DNA from: Candidatus Aenigmatarchaeota archaeon
Lineage (GTDB): Archaea; EX4484-52; GLR71
Assembly: GCA_023134675.1 (NCBI GenBank)
Contig: JAGLUQ010000058.1
Location: 1-6,519, forward strand
Length of the DNA stretch: 6,519 nt
Direction: 5' to 3'
A program made the translations under genes and the position numbers. Below, in pieces: positions 1-5,608 of the stretch (the stretch's first letter is position 1; each line of letters starts with the position of its first letter). The notes under the pieces were generated by a model. It saw nothing but the letters and a program-made list of their open reading frames with translations. It was not told the origin of the DNA and did not search any database.

Positions 1-2841
1 AACTTCTATTGATGGTGTGACTTCTATTGAAAGTATAGGGTTTGGGTTTATGCTTATGGTTGCTGTTGTCGTGTCGTATGATGTTGCGCCCTGGTTGTCT
101 GTGGCTGAGAAGATGACAGTGTATGTGCCAGTCTGTGTGTATGCATGTGTTGGGTTCTGTTCTATGCTGTCTATTGTGCCGTCGTTGTTAAAGTCCCAGG
201 TGTAAGACTCTATTGTTCCGTCAACATCTGTCGCTGTTCCCAGGAACTGGACATTTTCATTGACATATCCTGAATATGGACCGTTAGCGTTTGCGACAGG
301 TGCGTCGTTTACCGGATTGACAGTTATTGAGACTGTTGCGATGTTGCTGTATTCCTGTCCGTCGTATGCTCTGTATGTGAATGAGTCAGGTCCGTTGTAG
401 TTTGTGTTGGGGGTGTATGTCGCTGTGTCTCCGGAAACTGTTGCGGTGCCTTCGTCTGGTCCTGACATTATCTCATATTCAAGACTGTCTCCATCAGTGT
501 CTGTTGCTATGAGCGTTATCTGTTTCTGTGTGTCTTCGTCTGTTGTTGTGGTTACGTCTTCTGCTATAGGAGCATCGTTATCTGAACCAACATTTATCGT
601 GACAGTTGCTGTGTTGCTGTTAACAGTCCCGTCGTTTGCCTTGAATGTAAATGAATCCTGTCCGTTGTAGTTGGAGTCCGGTGTATAGGTCAGGGATGGT
701 GCAGTGCCGGATAAGGTTCCGTCTGATGGGTATGATATGACTGTATATGTAAGTGAGTCGCCGTCAACGTCTGTTGCTATAAGGGTTATACTTACTGGTG
801 TGTTTTCATCTGTTGCTGCGCTTCTATCAAAAGCTATCGGTGCATCGTTTACTGGATTGACTGTTATAAGGAATGATTCTGATGCGGTCAGTCCGCCTTC
901 ATCAGTTACAGTTATTGTGACTGTTGATGTGCCGTACCAGTTGACGGGCGGCTGTATATCTATGTTGTCTTTTGAATCTATTGAGATGCCTACCTGAGGA
1001 TTTGTGTTTCCTGTAATCGTGTATATAAGGTTTATGTCGGCTGTCTCTGCATCGCTTGCATATGTGTTGAGGTTGAATGCGTCAAAGATGTGATTATCTT
1101 CGTCAAGGATCTGGTCGGGCAGAGGGTTTAAGGTCGGTGCTGTGTTTGAAGGTGTTATGTGTACTCTCATGGTGTCTGAATCGCTAAGACCTTTAGGATC
1201 TGTTGCTGTGAAAGTTATGTCTTCGTAGCCTGTCCATGCGTCTGGGGCTGTGAGAGTAAGTATGTGTGTTGATGGATTTACATATACACTGACTTCTGCG
1301 TTTCCTGTGAATGTCCATGTAAGGGTGCTCTCTGCGTCTGTGGAATCTGTGACGTAATTGTCAAGATCTATTGTTGAGTCACTTGTGCTCTGGATAAGTG
1401 TCCTGTCTGGAAGTCCGCTGACATAAGGCGGTGTGTTTGTAATATACATTGAAAATGCAAGTTCCTTGTTTATGTTTACTATTTCAACATCGCCTGTTAC
1501 AGTGTTATATCCGGTTTTGGATGCTGTATAAGTGTACGTGCCGCTTGCGAAACCGCTTAGCGTTAACTGTCCGTTTGCATCTGTTGTTCCGGATTTACTG
1601 TCCATCTCAACAAGCACACCCTGTAGTGGGGAACTGCTGGCAGATATCTGGAAATTTACTGAATATGTTGGTTCCTGATTTACATTCAAGCTCATTGATT
1701 TTTGGTCTGCAGTGTTTTTAAGAGCTGTACATATACCAGCGTCTGAAAGACCAGTAATACTGATAGTATGCATGCCTGTATCACTAGGTGTCCATTTAAA
1801 TGTGTAGTATTCAGGATCCGAGTTCTGATTGTTTGGGTTTATTGAGACTGTATCTGTAGTTATAATAGCATTATTGTTATCTTTTACAGTATATGTAATT
1901 GCTGTTGAAACAGGAGTGAGCGCATAATTTTGGTCGTAGTAGATATAGTCGTTTGCATGGTTGCTTATTTTTCCAAATTGTGATGTCTGTTCCTCACCAA
2001 GGATTGGGTTGGGGTTTGAGTTAGTTAGATCGTTTAATATTGTATAACATTCATTTCTTGGAAGTGCTTCCAAAACAGAGAAGTTTGCCTGTGAATATGG
2101 GTTAAGGCTGTTTATACATACGTCATCAACAACATCTGTTGAAACTATTGCAGTGTATGTTCCATCTGTTGTAGGCGTCCATATAAATTCTACATCCTGA
2201 GATGTGCCGAGGAAAAGTGGTGCTCCATCGTCATTAGTTTCTTTTGTATATCTATTTGTTTTTGTATATACTTGTGTTGTGCCTTTGTAGATTTCAAGTG
2301 TTACATGAGTGTCAAAAGAATAGTAATCGTCCTTATATGCTTCCGGAATATAACCGACTCCATTGTCCTTTTCATAAAAAGCACTGTGGAATGTTGCATT
2401 AAGGCTTGATTGTGTGTTTATTATCAATGGTACTTCTGCATGTTCGGTGTTTGTGATATTAAATGACTCAATTGTGGATGAACATATATCTTTTTTGTGA
2501 AATTCAACAGAATATGTAACAGGGGGTGTTGTTCCCCAAAAATCATCGTGATAAGCTTTAGGAATATAACCTTGGCTGAAAAAATATACGGCGTAACCGT
2601 GTGTTGCAAGCGTTGTCGGATATCTGATTGTTATCTGTCCGTTTGTTGTTGTCTTGCCGTCAGGGAAACTGCCGCTGAAAGCGCCGACAGTGTTGCATCC
2701 CGGGTCAAGGCAGTTATATGCTTCTGCAAACACGTTCTGTGTGTTGAAGATATTTATTATGTCTCTGTCTGCATATGCTGATGTGGGTAGTACTAATAAT
2801 GCAATGATAAACAAAGTGAAAATTGATATTTTAGATTTCAT
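1..2841 (-). CDS. Large secreted/surface multidomain protein with cadherin-like and PKD repeats (3' end outside window)
   Basis: The frame from the ATG at 2841 reads 947 codons to base 1 with no stop, so the C-terminus lies outside the window. Residues 1-24 are a signal peptide: Lys2/Lys4, a hydrophobic core of Ile, Phe and Leu, then SAYA before DRD. Residues 25-390 match no family I know and contain internal duplications. Residues 391-469 resemble a carboxypeptidase-regulatory-like beta-sandwich (TTDANGQLTLSG, then YTYTASKTGY). Residues 470-563 and 567-663 are cadherin/Ig-like. Residues 664-752 and 756-843 are a matched pair of cadherin-like (tandem-95/Big_9 type) domains, each beginning NDAPIA and containing ITLIATD.DGDSL. 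Residues 844-932 are a PKD domain. N-x-S/T sequons (N128, N148, N253) suit an N-glycosylated exported protein. GAGG lies 10 nt before the ATG. The gene follows its upstream neighbour after 19 nt, so co-transcription is likely. Probable role is adhesion or an envelope scaffold; no catalytic domain is visible. Exported repeat protein is secure; exact function is not. Confidence 0.93.
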   Translation of the reverse strand, partial: MKSKISIFTLFIIALLVLPTSAYADRDIINIFNTQNVFAEAYNCLDPGCNTVGAFSGSFPDGKTTTNGQITIRYPTTLATHGYAVYFFSQGYIPKAYHDDFWGTTPPVTYSVEFHKKDICSSTIESFNITNTEHAEVPLIINTQSSLNATFHSAFYEKDNGVGYIPEAYKDDYYSFDTHVTLEIYKGTTQVYTKTNRYTKETNDDGAPLFLGTSQDVEFIWTPTTDGTYTAIVSTDVVDDVCINSLNPYSQANFSVLEALPRNECYTILNDLTNSNPNPILGEEQTSQFGKISNHANDYIYYDQNYALTPVSTAITYTVKDNNNAIITTDTVSINPNNQNSDPEYYTFKWTPSDTGMHTISITGLSDAGICTALKNTADQKSMSLNVNQEPTYSVNFQISASSSPLQGVLVEMDSKSGTTDANGQLTLSGFASGTYTYTASKTGYNTVTGDVEIVNINKELAFSMYITNTPPYVSGLPDRTLIQSTSDSTIDLDNYVTDSTDAESTLTWTFTGNAEVSVYVNPSTHILTLTAPDAWTGYEDITFTATDPKGLSDSDTMRVHITPSNTAPTLNPLPDQILDEDNHIFDAFNLNTYASDAETADINLIYTITGNTNPQVGISIDSKDNIDIQPPVNWYGTSTVTITVTDEGGLTASESFLITVNPVNDAPIAFDRSAATDENTPVSITLIATDVDGDSLTYTVISYPSDGTLSGTAPSLTYTPDSNYNGQDSFTFKANDGTVNSNTATVTINVGSDNDAPIAEDVTTTTDEDTQKQITLIATDTDGDSLEYEIMSGPDEGTATVSGDTATYTPNTNYNGPDSFTYRAYDGQEYSNIATVSITVNPVNDAPVANANGPYSGYVNENVQFLGTATDVDGTIESYTWDFNNDGTIDSIEQNPTHAYTQTGTYTVIFSATDNQGATSYDTTTATISINPNPILSIEVTPSIEV
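46..312 (-). other. PKD domain with an EF-hand-like acidic loop
   Basis: Residues 844-932 start NDAPVANANGPYSG, carry the PKD core strand SYTWDFNNDG, then the THAYTQTGTYTVIFSATDNQG block that closes PKD domains. PKD domains are extracellular beta-sandwiches in archaeal surface-layer proteins, adhesins and secreted hydrolases. The loop at residues 883-894 has D1, N3, D5, G6, I8, D9 and E12 spacing, which fits an EF-hand-like calcium loop. After it, residues 933-947 (SIEVTPSIEV) begin another segment cut by the window edge. Confidence 0.88.
313..852 (-). repeat. Tandem pair of cadherin-like (tandem-95 type) domains
   Basis: Residues 664-752 and 756-843 align over their whole length. Both contain NDAPIA, ITLIATD, a D-x-DGDSL turn, TYTP, NYNG.DSFT, a Y/N-DG turn and ATV.I.V. 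This is the classic bacterial and archaeal cadherin-like repeat of large adhesins; the acidic DxDGD turns are typical calcium-ligand positions. At the DNA level codon choice differs at many synonymous sites, so this is not a recent slippage duplication. Confidence 0.85.
853..1434 (-). repeat. Two cadherin/Ig-like domains (first, divergent pair)
   Basis: Residues 470-563 begin NTPPYVSGLPDRTL and end DTMRVHIT. Residues 567-663 begin NTAPTLNPLPDQIL and end SFLITVNPV. Both share an opening N-T-x-P-x(3)-x-LPD strand, a D-A-E-(S/T) turn, and a closing T-A-T-D or T-V-T-D segment followed by a Gly-Leu turn. This is the pattern of putative Ig or dystroglycan-type cadherin domains in exported proteins. 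They are diverged, so the duplication is old. Confidence 0.75.
1435..1671 (-). other. Carboxypeptidase-regulatory-like / PEGA-like beta domain
   Basis: Residues 391-469 follow the pattern of a carboxypeptidase-regulatory-like domain: an opening strand, SPLQGVLVEMDS, the turn TTDANGQLTLSGFASG, then TYTYTASKTGYNTV and a closing strand ending near MYIT. Such small extracellular beta-sandwiches act as spacers or carbohydrate-related modules and have no catalytic residues. Confidence 0.7.
1672..2769 (-). other. Unrecognised, internally duplicated N-terminal region of the surface protein
   Basis: Residues 25-390 of the exported protein match no family I can name. Two kinds of repeat are visible. 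A GYIPxAYxDD motif occurs at residues 91-100 and 163-172, each followed by aromatic residues and a Thr/Val-rich strand. A W-T-P-x(3)-G strand motif occurs twice, at FIWTPTTDGTYT (219-230) and FKWTPSDTGMHT (348-359), each followed about 12 residues later by a D-x(2,3)-C segment (Cys242, Cys371). Other cysteines lie at 44, 49, 120 and 265, so disulfides are possible outside the cell. The strand patterns suggest tandem beta-sandwich modules of an Ig-like kind. Confidence 0.6.
2770..2841 (-). other. Signal peptide of the surface protein
   Basis: The first 24 residues have a short basic start (MKSK), a hydrophobic core through about residue 18, and a small-residue AYA motif suited to signal peptidase I cleavage before Asp25. 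This marks the protein for Sec export and also supports the ATG at 2841 as the true start. Confidence 0.85.
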
Positions 2842-2851
2842 GATAGATGCG

Positions 2852-2855
2852 CCTC
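2852..2855 (-). promoter_or_regulatory. Ribosome binding site of the surface-protein gene
   Basis: GAGG, 10 nt before the ATG at 2841 and downstream of the preceding gene's TGA, complements the CCUC core of the archaeal 16S 3' end. It supports both the start choice and independent initiation within a polycistronic mRNA. Confidence 0.55.
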
Positions 2856-2860
2856 AAAAT

Positions 2861-4399
2861 TCAATATTCATCGCCACCGTCTCTGTCGCCACCACAATCG
2901 TCATCACCGTCATCAGGTGGTATGTCGCCGTCTGTTCCATCAGATCCACCGCCGCCACCGCCGCTTGGGAAGAGGTGTGAATATTTATCAAATAAATTAC
3001 CAAGTTGCTCCCATGGCGAATTTGGGCTGTTGATGTGAAGCATTCCGTCCTGATGTTCCGGATCAAATCCGACACATATATATGAGTTATCGTTGCGGCC
3101 CACTTTAGTTGTCATGACAGTTCCGTTATCCGGGTCTCCAGTGGCAAAAGCTACAGGCGGTTCGTTGTTGTCAAATGGCTTGTCTTTAACAATATGAAAT
3201 TCTTTTGATGTTCCTTCTTCACCGAAACTGCCTTTGATTGCATCTTCAAGAGTTATGTTTTCTTTTGTTAAAGTAGAGCCTAATCCTGTTGCGGAGTCTG
3301 CCTCTTTATTGGGTACAATCTCTATTATGGAACCAGTTGGTCCCTGAGCCGGGTCCTCGTTATAATAAATAACTTCTGGTTTATGGTCTGGCTCCATAGC
3401 TACATTTATCTTGTCACTGATTGAATATTCATTGACCAGCGTGTCTGCAGGGCCTGTCTTTTCGACGAGTTCATCAATGTTTTCTGGTGTTGGTGTATAT
3501 ACATCTTTTCCATCTTTGCCATATTCAACAAGAGGTCCTTCACCCAGCGTTTCGGCTATGGGAGTATCCACTAGCTGGTTTTGTGCATATATATCCTGGA
3601 TTTCCTTAAGCCTTTCCTGAAGCTCTTCAGGCAAATTGCTAATTTCTGATGCATCTATACTATACAAGCGTCTGAAAGCGTCTTCAAAATCTTCGGTTGC
3701 TGTGAAATCAGGATGTGTTATCACATTTTCCCAGTTGTCTGCTATACTCAGGTCTGTTGTCAGGTCGCCTGTGTATATTTCTGCACCTGTTAAGCTGCCT
3801 GATGTTGATGCTTCGTTTAATACAACTGATGTCAGATTATCGAAATCATAGAGAGAATCATTTAGGCTGGATGTATCCTGGGTTAGCATAGCGCCGACAG
3901 TTCTTGCTCCAAAAAGTCCAATAAGACCAGCAAAATAAACCCTTTTTGGATTATCCAGAGCTTTTATCTTCAGGTTTTCTGCTGAACTTCTTGGAACATC
4001 TATTACAGTTGAAGCTGTATCTTTTACAGTAGAATATACATTCTGCAATTTTTTAGCATAAGTTGTAGAATCTTCTTTTTTAGCACTGACCGGCTCAATA
4101 CCAAGGATTGAGTCGTAGACTGTCCTGAATGTTTCATTCTGATCTTCTATGTCTGCTTTAAGTTTGGCGCAGAGTTTTTTCTGTTTGCCTTTCTTTAAGA
4201 ATGATATGTTTTCGAGCTTTTCCATTGCACCTAGATATGTTGTTATCAAAGCTTCATGTTCATTAGGATTATAGATATCATTTGCTTTGTAACCGCTTTC
4301 TATGATATCCTTTATACCATAACAAATAGCATCAAATTCCTGAGGCTTTGCATTGTGCCCCGTAATTTTATCTTTAATGTTTTTCATAAAACTCATCAT
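2861..4399 (-). CDS. Unrecognised membrane-anchored protein with Gly/Asp-rich C-terminal tail
   Basis: This 512-residue protein belongs to no family I recognise. Residues 1-150 are lysine-rich and helical-looking, with no signal peptide. Residues 154-172 (YFAGLIGLFGARTVGAML) form one short hydrophobic segment preceded by NPKR, so the positive-inside rule predicts an N-in, C-out bitopic topology. Residues 173-478 are acidic and appear to contain several parts, including a helical LPEELQERLKEIQDIYAQ stretch (256-273) and a beta-rich part (about 400-460). Residues 479-512 are a low-complexity tail: six glycines, then repeated Asp/Gly with one Cys at 502. Two adjacent ATGs start the frame; the first, at 4399, is chosen because GGGGCGAG lies just before it. 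The surface-protein gene follows 19 nt after its stop. A membrane-bound partner of that exported protein is plausible. The hydrophobic stretch is short and could instead be a buried helix. Confidence 0.9.
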   Translation of the reverse strand: MMSFMKNIKDKITGHNAKPQEFDAICYGIKDIIESGYKANDIYNPNEHEALITTYLGAMEKLENISFLKKGKQKKLCAKLKADIEDQNETFRTVYDSILGIEPVSAKKEDSTTYAKKLQNVYSTVKDTASTVIDVPRSSAENLKIKALDNPKRVYFAGLIGLFGARTVGAMLTQDTSSLNDSLYDFDNLTSVVLNEASTSGSLTGAEIYTGDLTTDLSIADNWENVITHPDFTATEDFEDAFRRLYSIDASEISNLPEELQERLKEIQDIYAQNQLVDTPIAETLGEGPLVEYGKDGKDVYTPTPENIDELVEKTGPADTLVNEYSISDKINVAMEPDHKPEVIYYNEDPAQGPTGSIIEIVPNKEADSATGLGSTLTKENITLEDAIKGSFGEEGTSKEFHIVKDKPFDNNEPPVAFATGDPDNGTVMTTKVGRNDNSYICVGFDPEHQDGMLHINSPNSPWEQLGNLFDKYSHLFPSGGGGGGSDGTDGDIPPDDGDDDCGGDRDGGDEY

Positions 4400-4402
4400 A
4401 AT

Positions 4403-4410
4403 CTCGCCCC
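4403..4410 (-). promoter_or_regulatory. Candidate ribosome binding site (GGGGCGAG)
   Basis: A purine-rich GGGGCGAG sits 3 nt before the first of two adjacent ATGs, with its G-run about 7 nt away. It is similar to the GAGGCG in front of the next gene of the operon. Complementarity to the archaeal anti-SD is imperfect, so this is moderate evidence for the start at 4399. Confidence 0.45.
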
Positions 4411-4450
4411 AATTTATTACTTGTGAATTGTTCTGGTGTTTATTCGTATT

Positions 4451-4464
4451 TTTTATATTTTCTC
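4451..4464 (-). promoter_or_regulatory. Candidate BRE/TATA promoter for the minus-strand operon
   Basis: Read on the minus strand this is GAGAAAATATAAAA: a purine-rich BRE-like element directly followed by a TATA-like box. Transcription starting about 25 nt downstream would begin near 4431, leaving a leader of roughly 30 nt that contains the putative ribosome binding site. An alternative TATA sequence lies slightly upstream, within the AT palindrome at 4473-4486. Confidence 0.5.
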
Positions 4465-4472
4465 AAATAGCT

Positions 4473-4486
4473 ATTATATATATAAT
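4473..4486. repeat. 14-bp AT-only palindrome
   Basis: ATTATATATATAAT is a perfect palindrome in the middle of the divergent intergenic region. It could serve as a TATA box on either strand, or simply reflect the AT-richness of the region. Confidence 0.5.
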
Positions 4487-4511
4487 GCATGTATAATTTT
4501 ATAAGTTTTAT

Positions 4512-4525
4512 CTCCTATTTAGGAG
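4512..4525. promoter_or_regulatory. Inverted repeat CTCCTA-TT-TAGGAG, possible operator
   Basis: Two perfect 6-bp arms are separated by 2 bp, in the centre of the divergent promoter region. It is the most GC-rich element of an otherwise AT-rich stretch. It is too tight to form an RNA hairpin, so a dimeric DNA-binding protein site is the more natural reading. It overlaps the first of the tandem repeats that follow. Confidence 0.4.
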
Positions 4526-4542
4526 TAATTAAGAGTAGTTAA
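4523..4542. repeat. Tandem 10-bp direct repeats, possible operator
   Basis: GAGTAATTAA is immediately followed by GAGTAGTTAA, matching at 9 of 10 positions. The 10-bp period would place two bound proteins on the same face of the helix. The repeats lie about 40 bp upstream of the TATA-like box of the radical SAM gene, where activators bind in archaea, and share their first bases with the adjacent inverted repeat. Confidence 0.45.
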
Positions 4543-4580
4543 ATCTAAATGATTTTACAGAAAAAGACTTTTATTCTTTT

Positions 4581-4588
4581 TTTATATG
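4581..4588 (+). promoter_or_regulatory. TATA-like box of the radical SAM operon (leaderless)
   Basis: TTTATATG is centred about 26 nt before the ATG at 4610, the standard distance from an archaeal TATA box to the transcription start. Together with the lack of any Shine-Dalgarno sequence in front of that ATG, this predicts a leaderless mRNA starting at or next to the start codon. The bases upstream are pyrimidine-rich, so a good BRE is not obvious. Confidence 0.55.
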
Positions 4589-4609
4589 AATTTGAATAAT
4601 ATATAAGTT

Positions 4610-5608
4610 ATGAAAGAAGCGATGTTCTGGAAGCCTCTTGAAGAGATGGCTGTGCAGTGTCATCTATGCCCCCGGGAATGCAGGATTTCTGACAGGAAGA
4701 AAGGTGCCTGTAGAGTACGGAAGAATATAGGTGGGACTCTTTATTCGCTGAACTATGGCAAGATAGTGTCTACTGCGATTGATCCTATTGAAAAGAAGCC
4801 GCTCTTTCATTTCTTTCCGGGTTCTGAGATTCTTTCAATAGCCACTGTCGGCTGCAATTTTCATTGCAAATTCTGCCAGAATTGGGATATATCACAGCCT
4901 GATATCATATCCGGTGAAGAGATGACTCCGCAAGATGTTGTGGATATTGCAATTGATAGAGGCATTAAACTTATCGCTTATACATATACAGAGCCGACAA
5001 TATTCTTTGAGTTCGCGTACGATACAGCAAAGCTTGCGCATAAGCATGGAATCAAGAATGTGTTTGTGACAAACGGGTATATTAATCCGGAACCATTGAA
5101 GAAGATAGCGCCGTATCTTGATGCTGCAAACATTGACCTGAAATCAATGAGCGATACTTTTTATCAGAAGCTTTGCGGCGTGAAAGGTGTCGGGCCTGTC
5201 CTTGAGACGATAAAACTGGCGCATAAACTGAATATACATATAGAGATTACAAACCTTCTTATTCCAGGTTGGAATACATCTGAGGCGCAGATAACTGAGC
5301 TTTGTAGATGGGTGGCAGATCTTGACAAGAAGATACCTCTTCATTTCTCAAGGTATTTTCCTGCCTATAAAATGTCTGTTGAACCGACGCCTATCAAGAC
5401 ACTTGAGATGGCATATAAGATCGGTAAGGCACAGGGTATTGAATATGTGTATCTGGGTAATGTTCAGGCGGGTAAGGAAAACACACACTGCCCGTCATGT
5501 AATGCCCTTATTATTGAAAGAGAGGCAGGAAAGAGAATTAAACAAAACTTAAATAAAGGTAAGTGCACAAAATGTGGCTATAACATATATGGTGCTGGCT
5601 TTTTATGA
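4610..5608 (+). CDS. amrS: AmmeMemoRadiSam system radical SAM enzyme (AmrS-like)
   Basis: The 332-residue product has the full layout of the AmrS family, related to pyruvate formate-lyase activating enzymes. An N-terminal cysteine block lies at C17-x2-C20-x3-C24-x9-C34. The radical SAM motif GCNFHCKFCQNW has C82, C86 and C89 spaced CxxxCxxC, ligating a [4Fe-4S] cluster that cleaves S-adenosylmethionine. YTYTEPT (124-130), VFVTNGY (151-157) and NIDLKS (174-179) are the following TIM-barrel motifs. The C-terminus adds two CxxC pairs (C294/C297 and C319/C322), probably a metal-binding zinc-ribbon or rubredoxin-like knuckle. The family is named for co-occurrence with AMMECR1 and MEMO1 homologues; neither is in this window, and its exact reaction is not something I can state. 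The ATG at 4610 fits the leaderless promoter; Met5 at 4622 is a weaker alternative. The next gene overlaps by 4 nt. Confidence 0.93.
   Translation: MKEAMFWKPLEEMAVQCHLCPRECRISDRKKGACRVRKNIGGTLYSLNYGKIVSTAIDPIEKKPLFHFFPGSEILSIATVGCNFHCKFCQNWDISQPDIISGEEMTPQDVVDIAIDRGIKLIAYTYTEPTIFFEFAYDTAKLAHKHGIKNVFVTNGYINPEPLKKIAPYLDAANIDLKSMSDTFYQKLCGVKGVGPVLETIKLAHKLNIHIEITNLLIPGWNTSEAQITELCRWVADLDKKIPLHFSRYFPAYKMSVEPTPIKTLEMAYKIGKAQGIEYVYLGNVQAGKENTHCPSCNALIIEREAGKRIKQNLNKGKCTKCGYNIYGAGFL

Larger units (their letters stand above)
4400..4609. other. Divergent intergenic promoter region
   Basis: These 210 bases separate the start codons of two oppositely directed operons and are much more AT-rich than the flanking genes. 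They contain the candidate TATA boxes, AT palindrome, inverted repeat and tandem repeats listed separately. No open reading frame, RNA gene or terminator is apparent here. Confidence 0.8.

Noticed and set aside
313..852. Tandem protein repeats as a DNA satellite, CRISPR or mobile element
   Set aside because: The similarity is at the protein level across about 90-residue domains, with many synonymous differences. There are no short regularly spaced direct repeats and no terminal inverted repeats.
404..997. Plus-strand ORFs of 88 and 97 residues in the repeat region
   Set aside because: They lie wholly inside the continuous minus-strand frame and are antisense shadows of its Thr/Ser/Asp-rich repeats, with low-complexity Val/Ser-rich products and no start signals.
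2424..2609. Minus-strand 61-residue ORF
   Set aside because: It is another frame of the same strand, inside the well-supported 947-codon gene.
2497..2781. Cysteine-rich 94-residue plus-strand ORF, superficially like a small metal-binding protein
   Set aside because: The cysteines come from antisense reading of the N-terminal region of the surface protein, whose signal peptide and domain continuity decide the coding strand. Spacing is irregular.
2847..3038. Proline/serine-rich plus-strand ORF with a PPPPPP run
   Set aside because: It is the antisense image of the Gly-run and Asp/Gly tail of the 512-residue protein.
3411..3851. Two plus-strand ORFs of about 70 residues
   Set aside because: Antisense to the 512-codon gene, serine-rich and without promoter or ribosome binding site.
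4566..4583. T-rich run as an archaeal terminator
   Set aside because: It lies between two divergent start codons, where no gene ends, and overlaps the likely TATA region, so promoter AT-richness explains it better.
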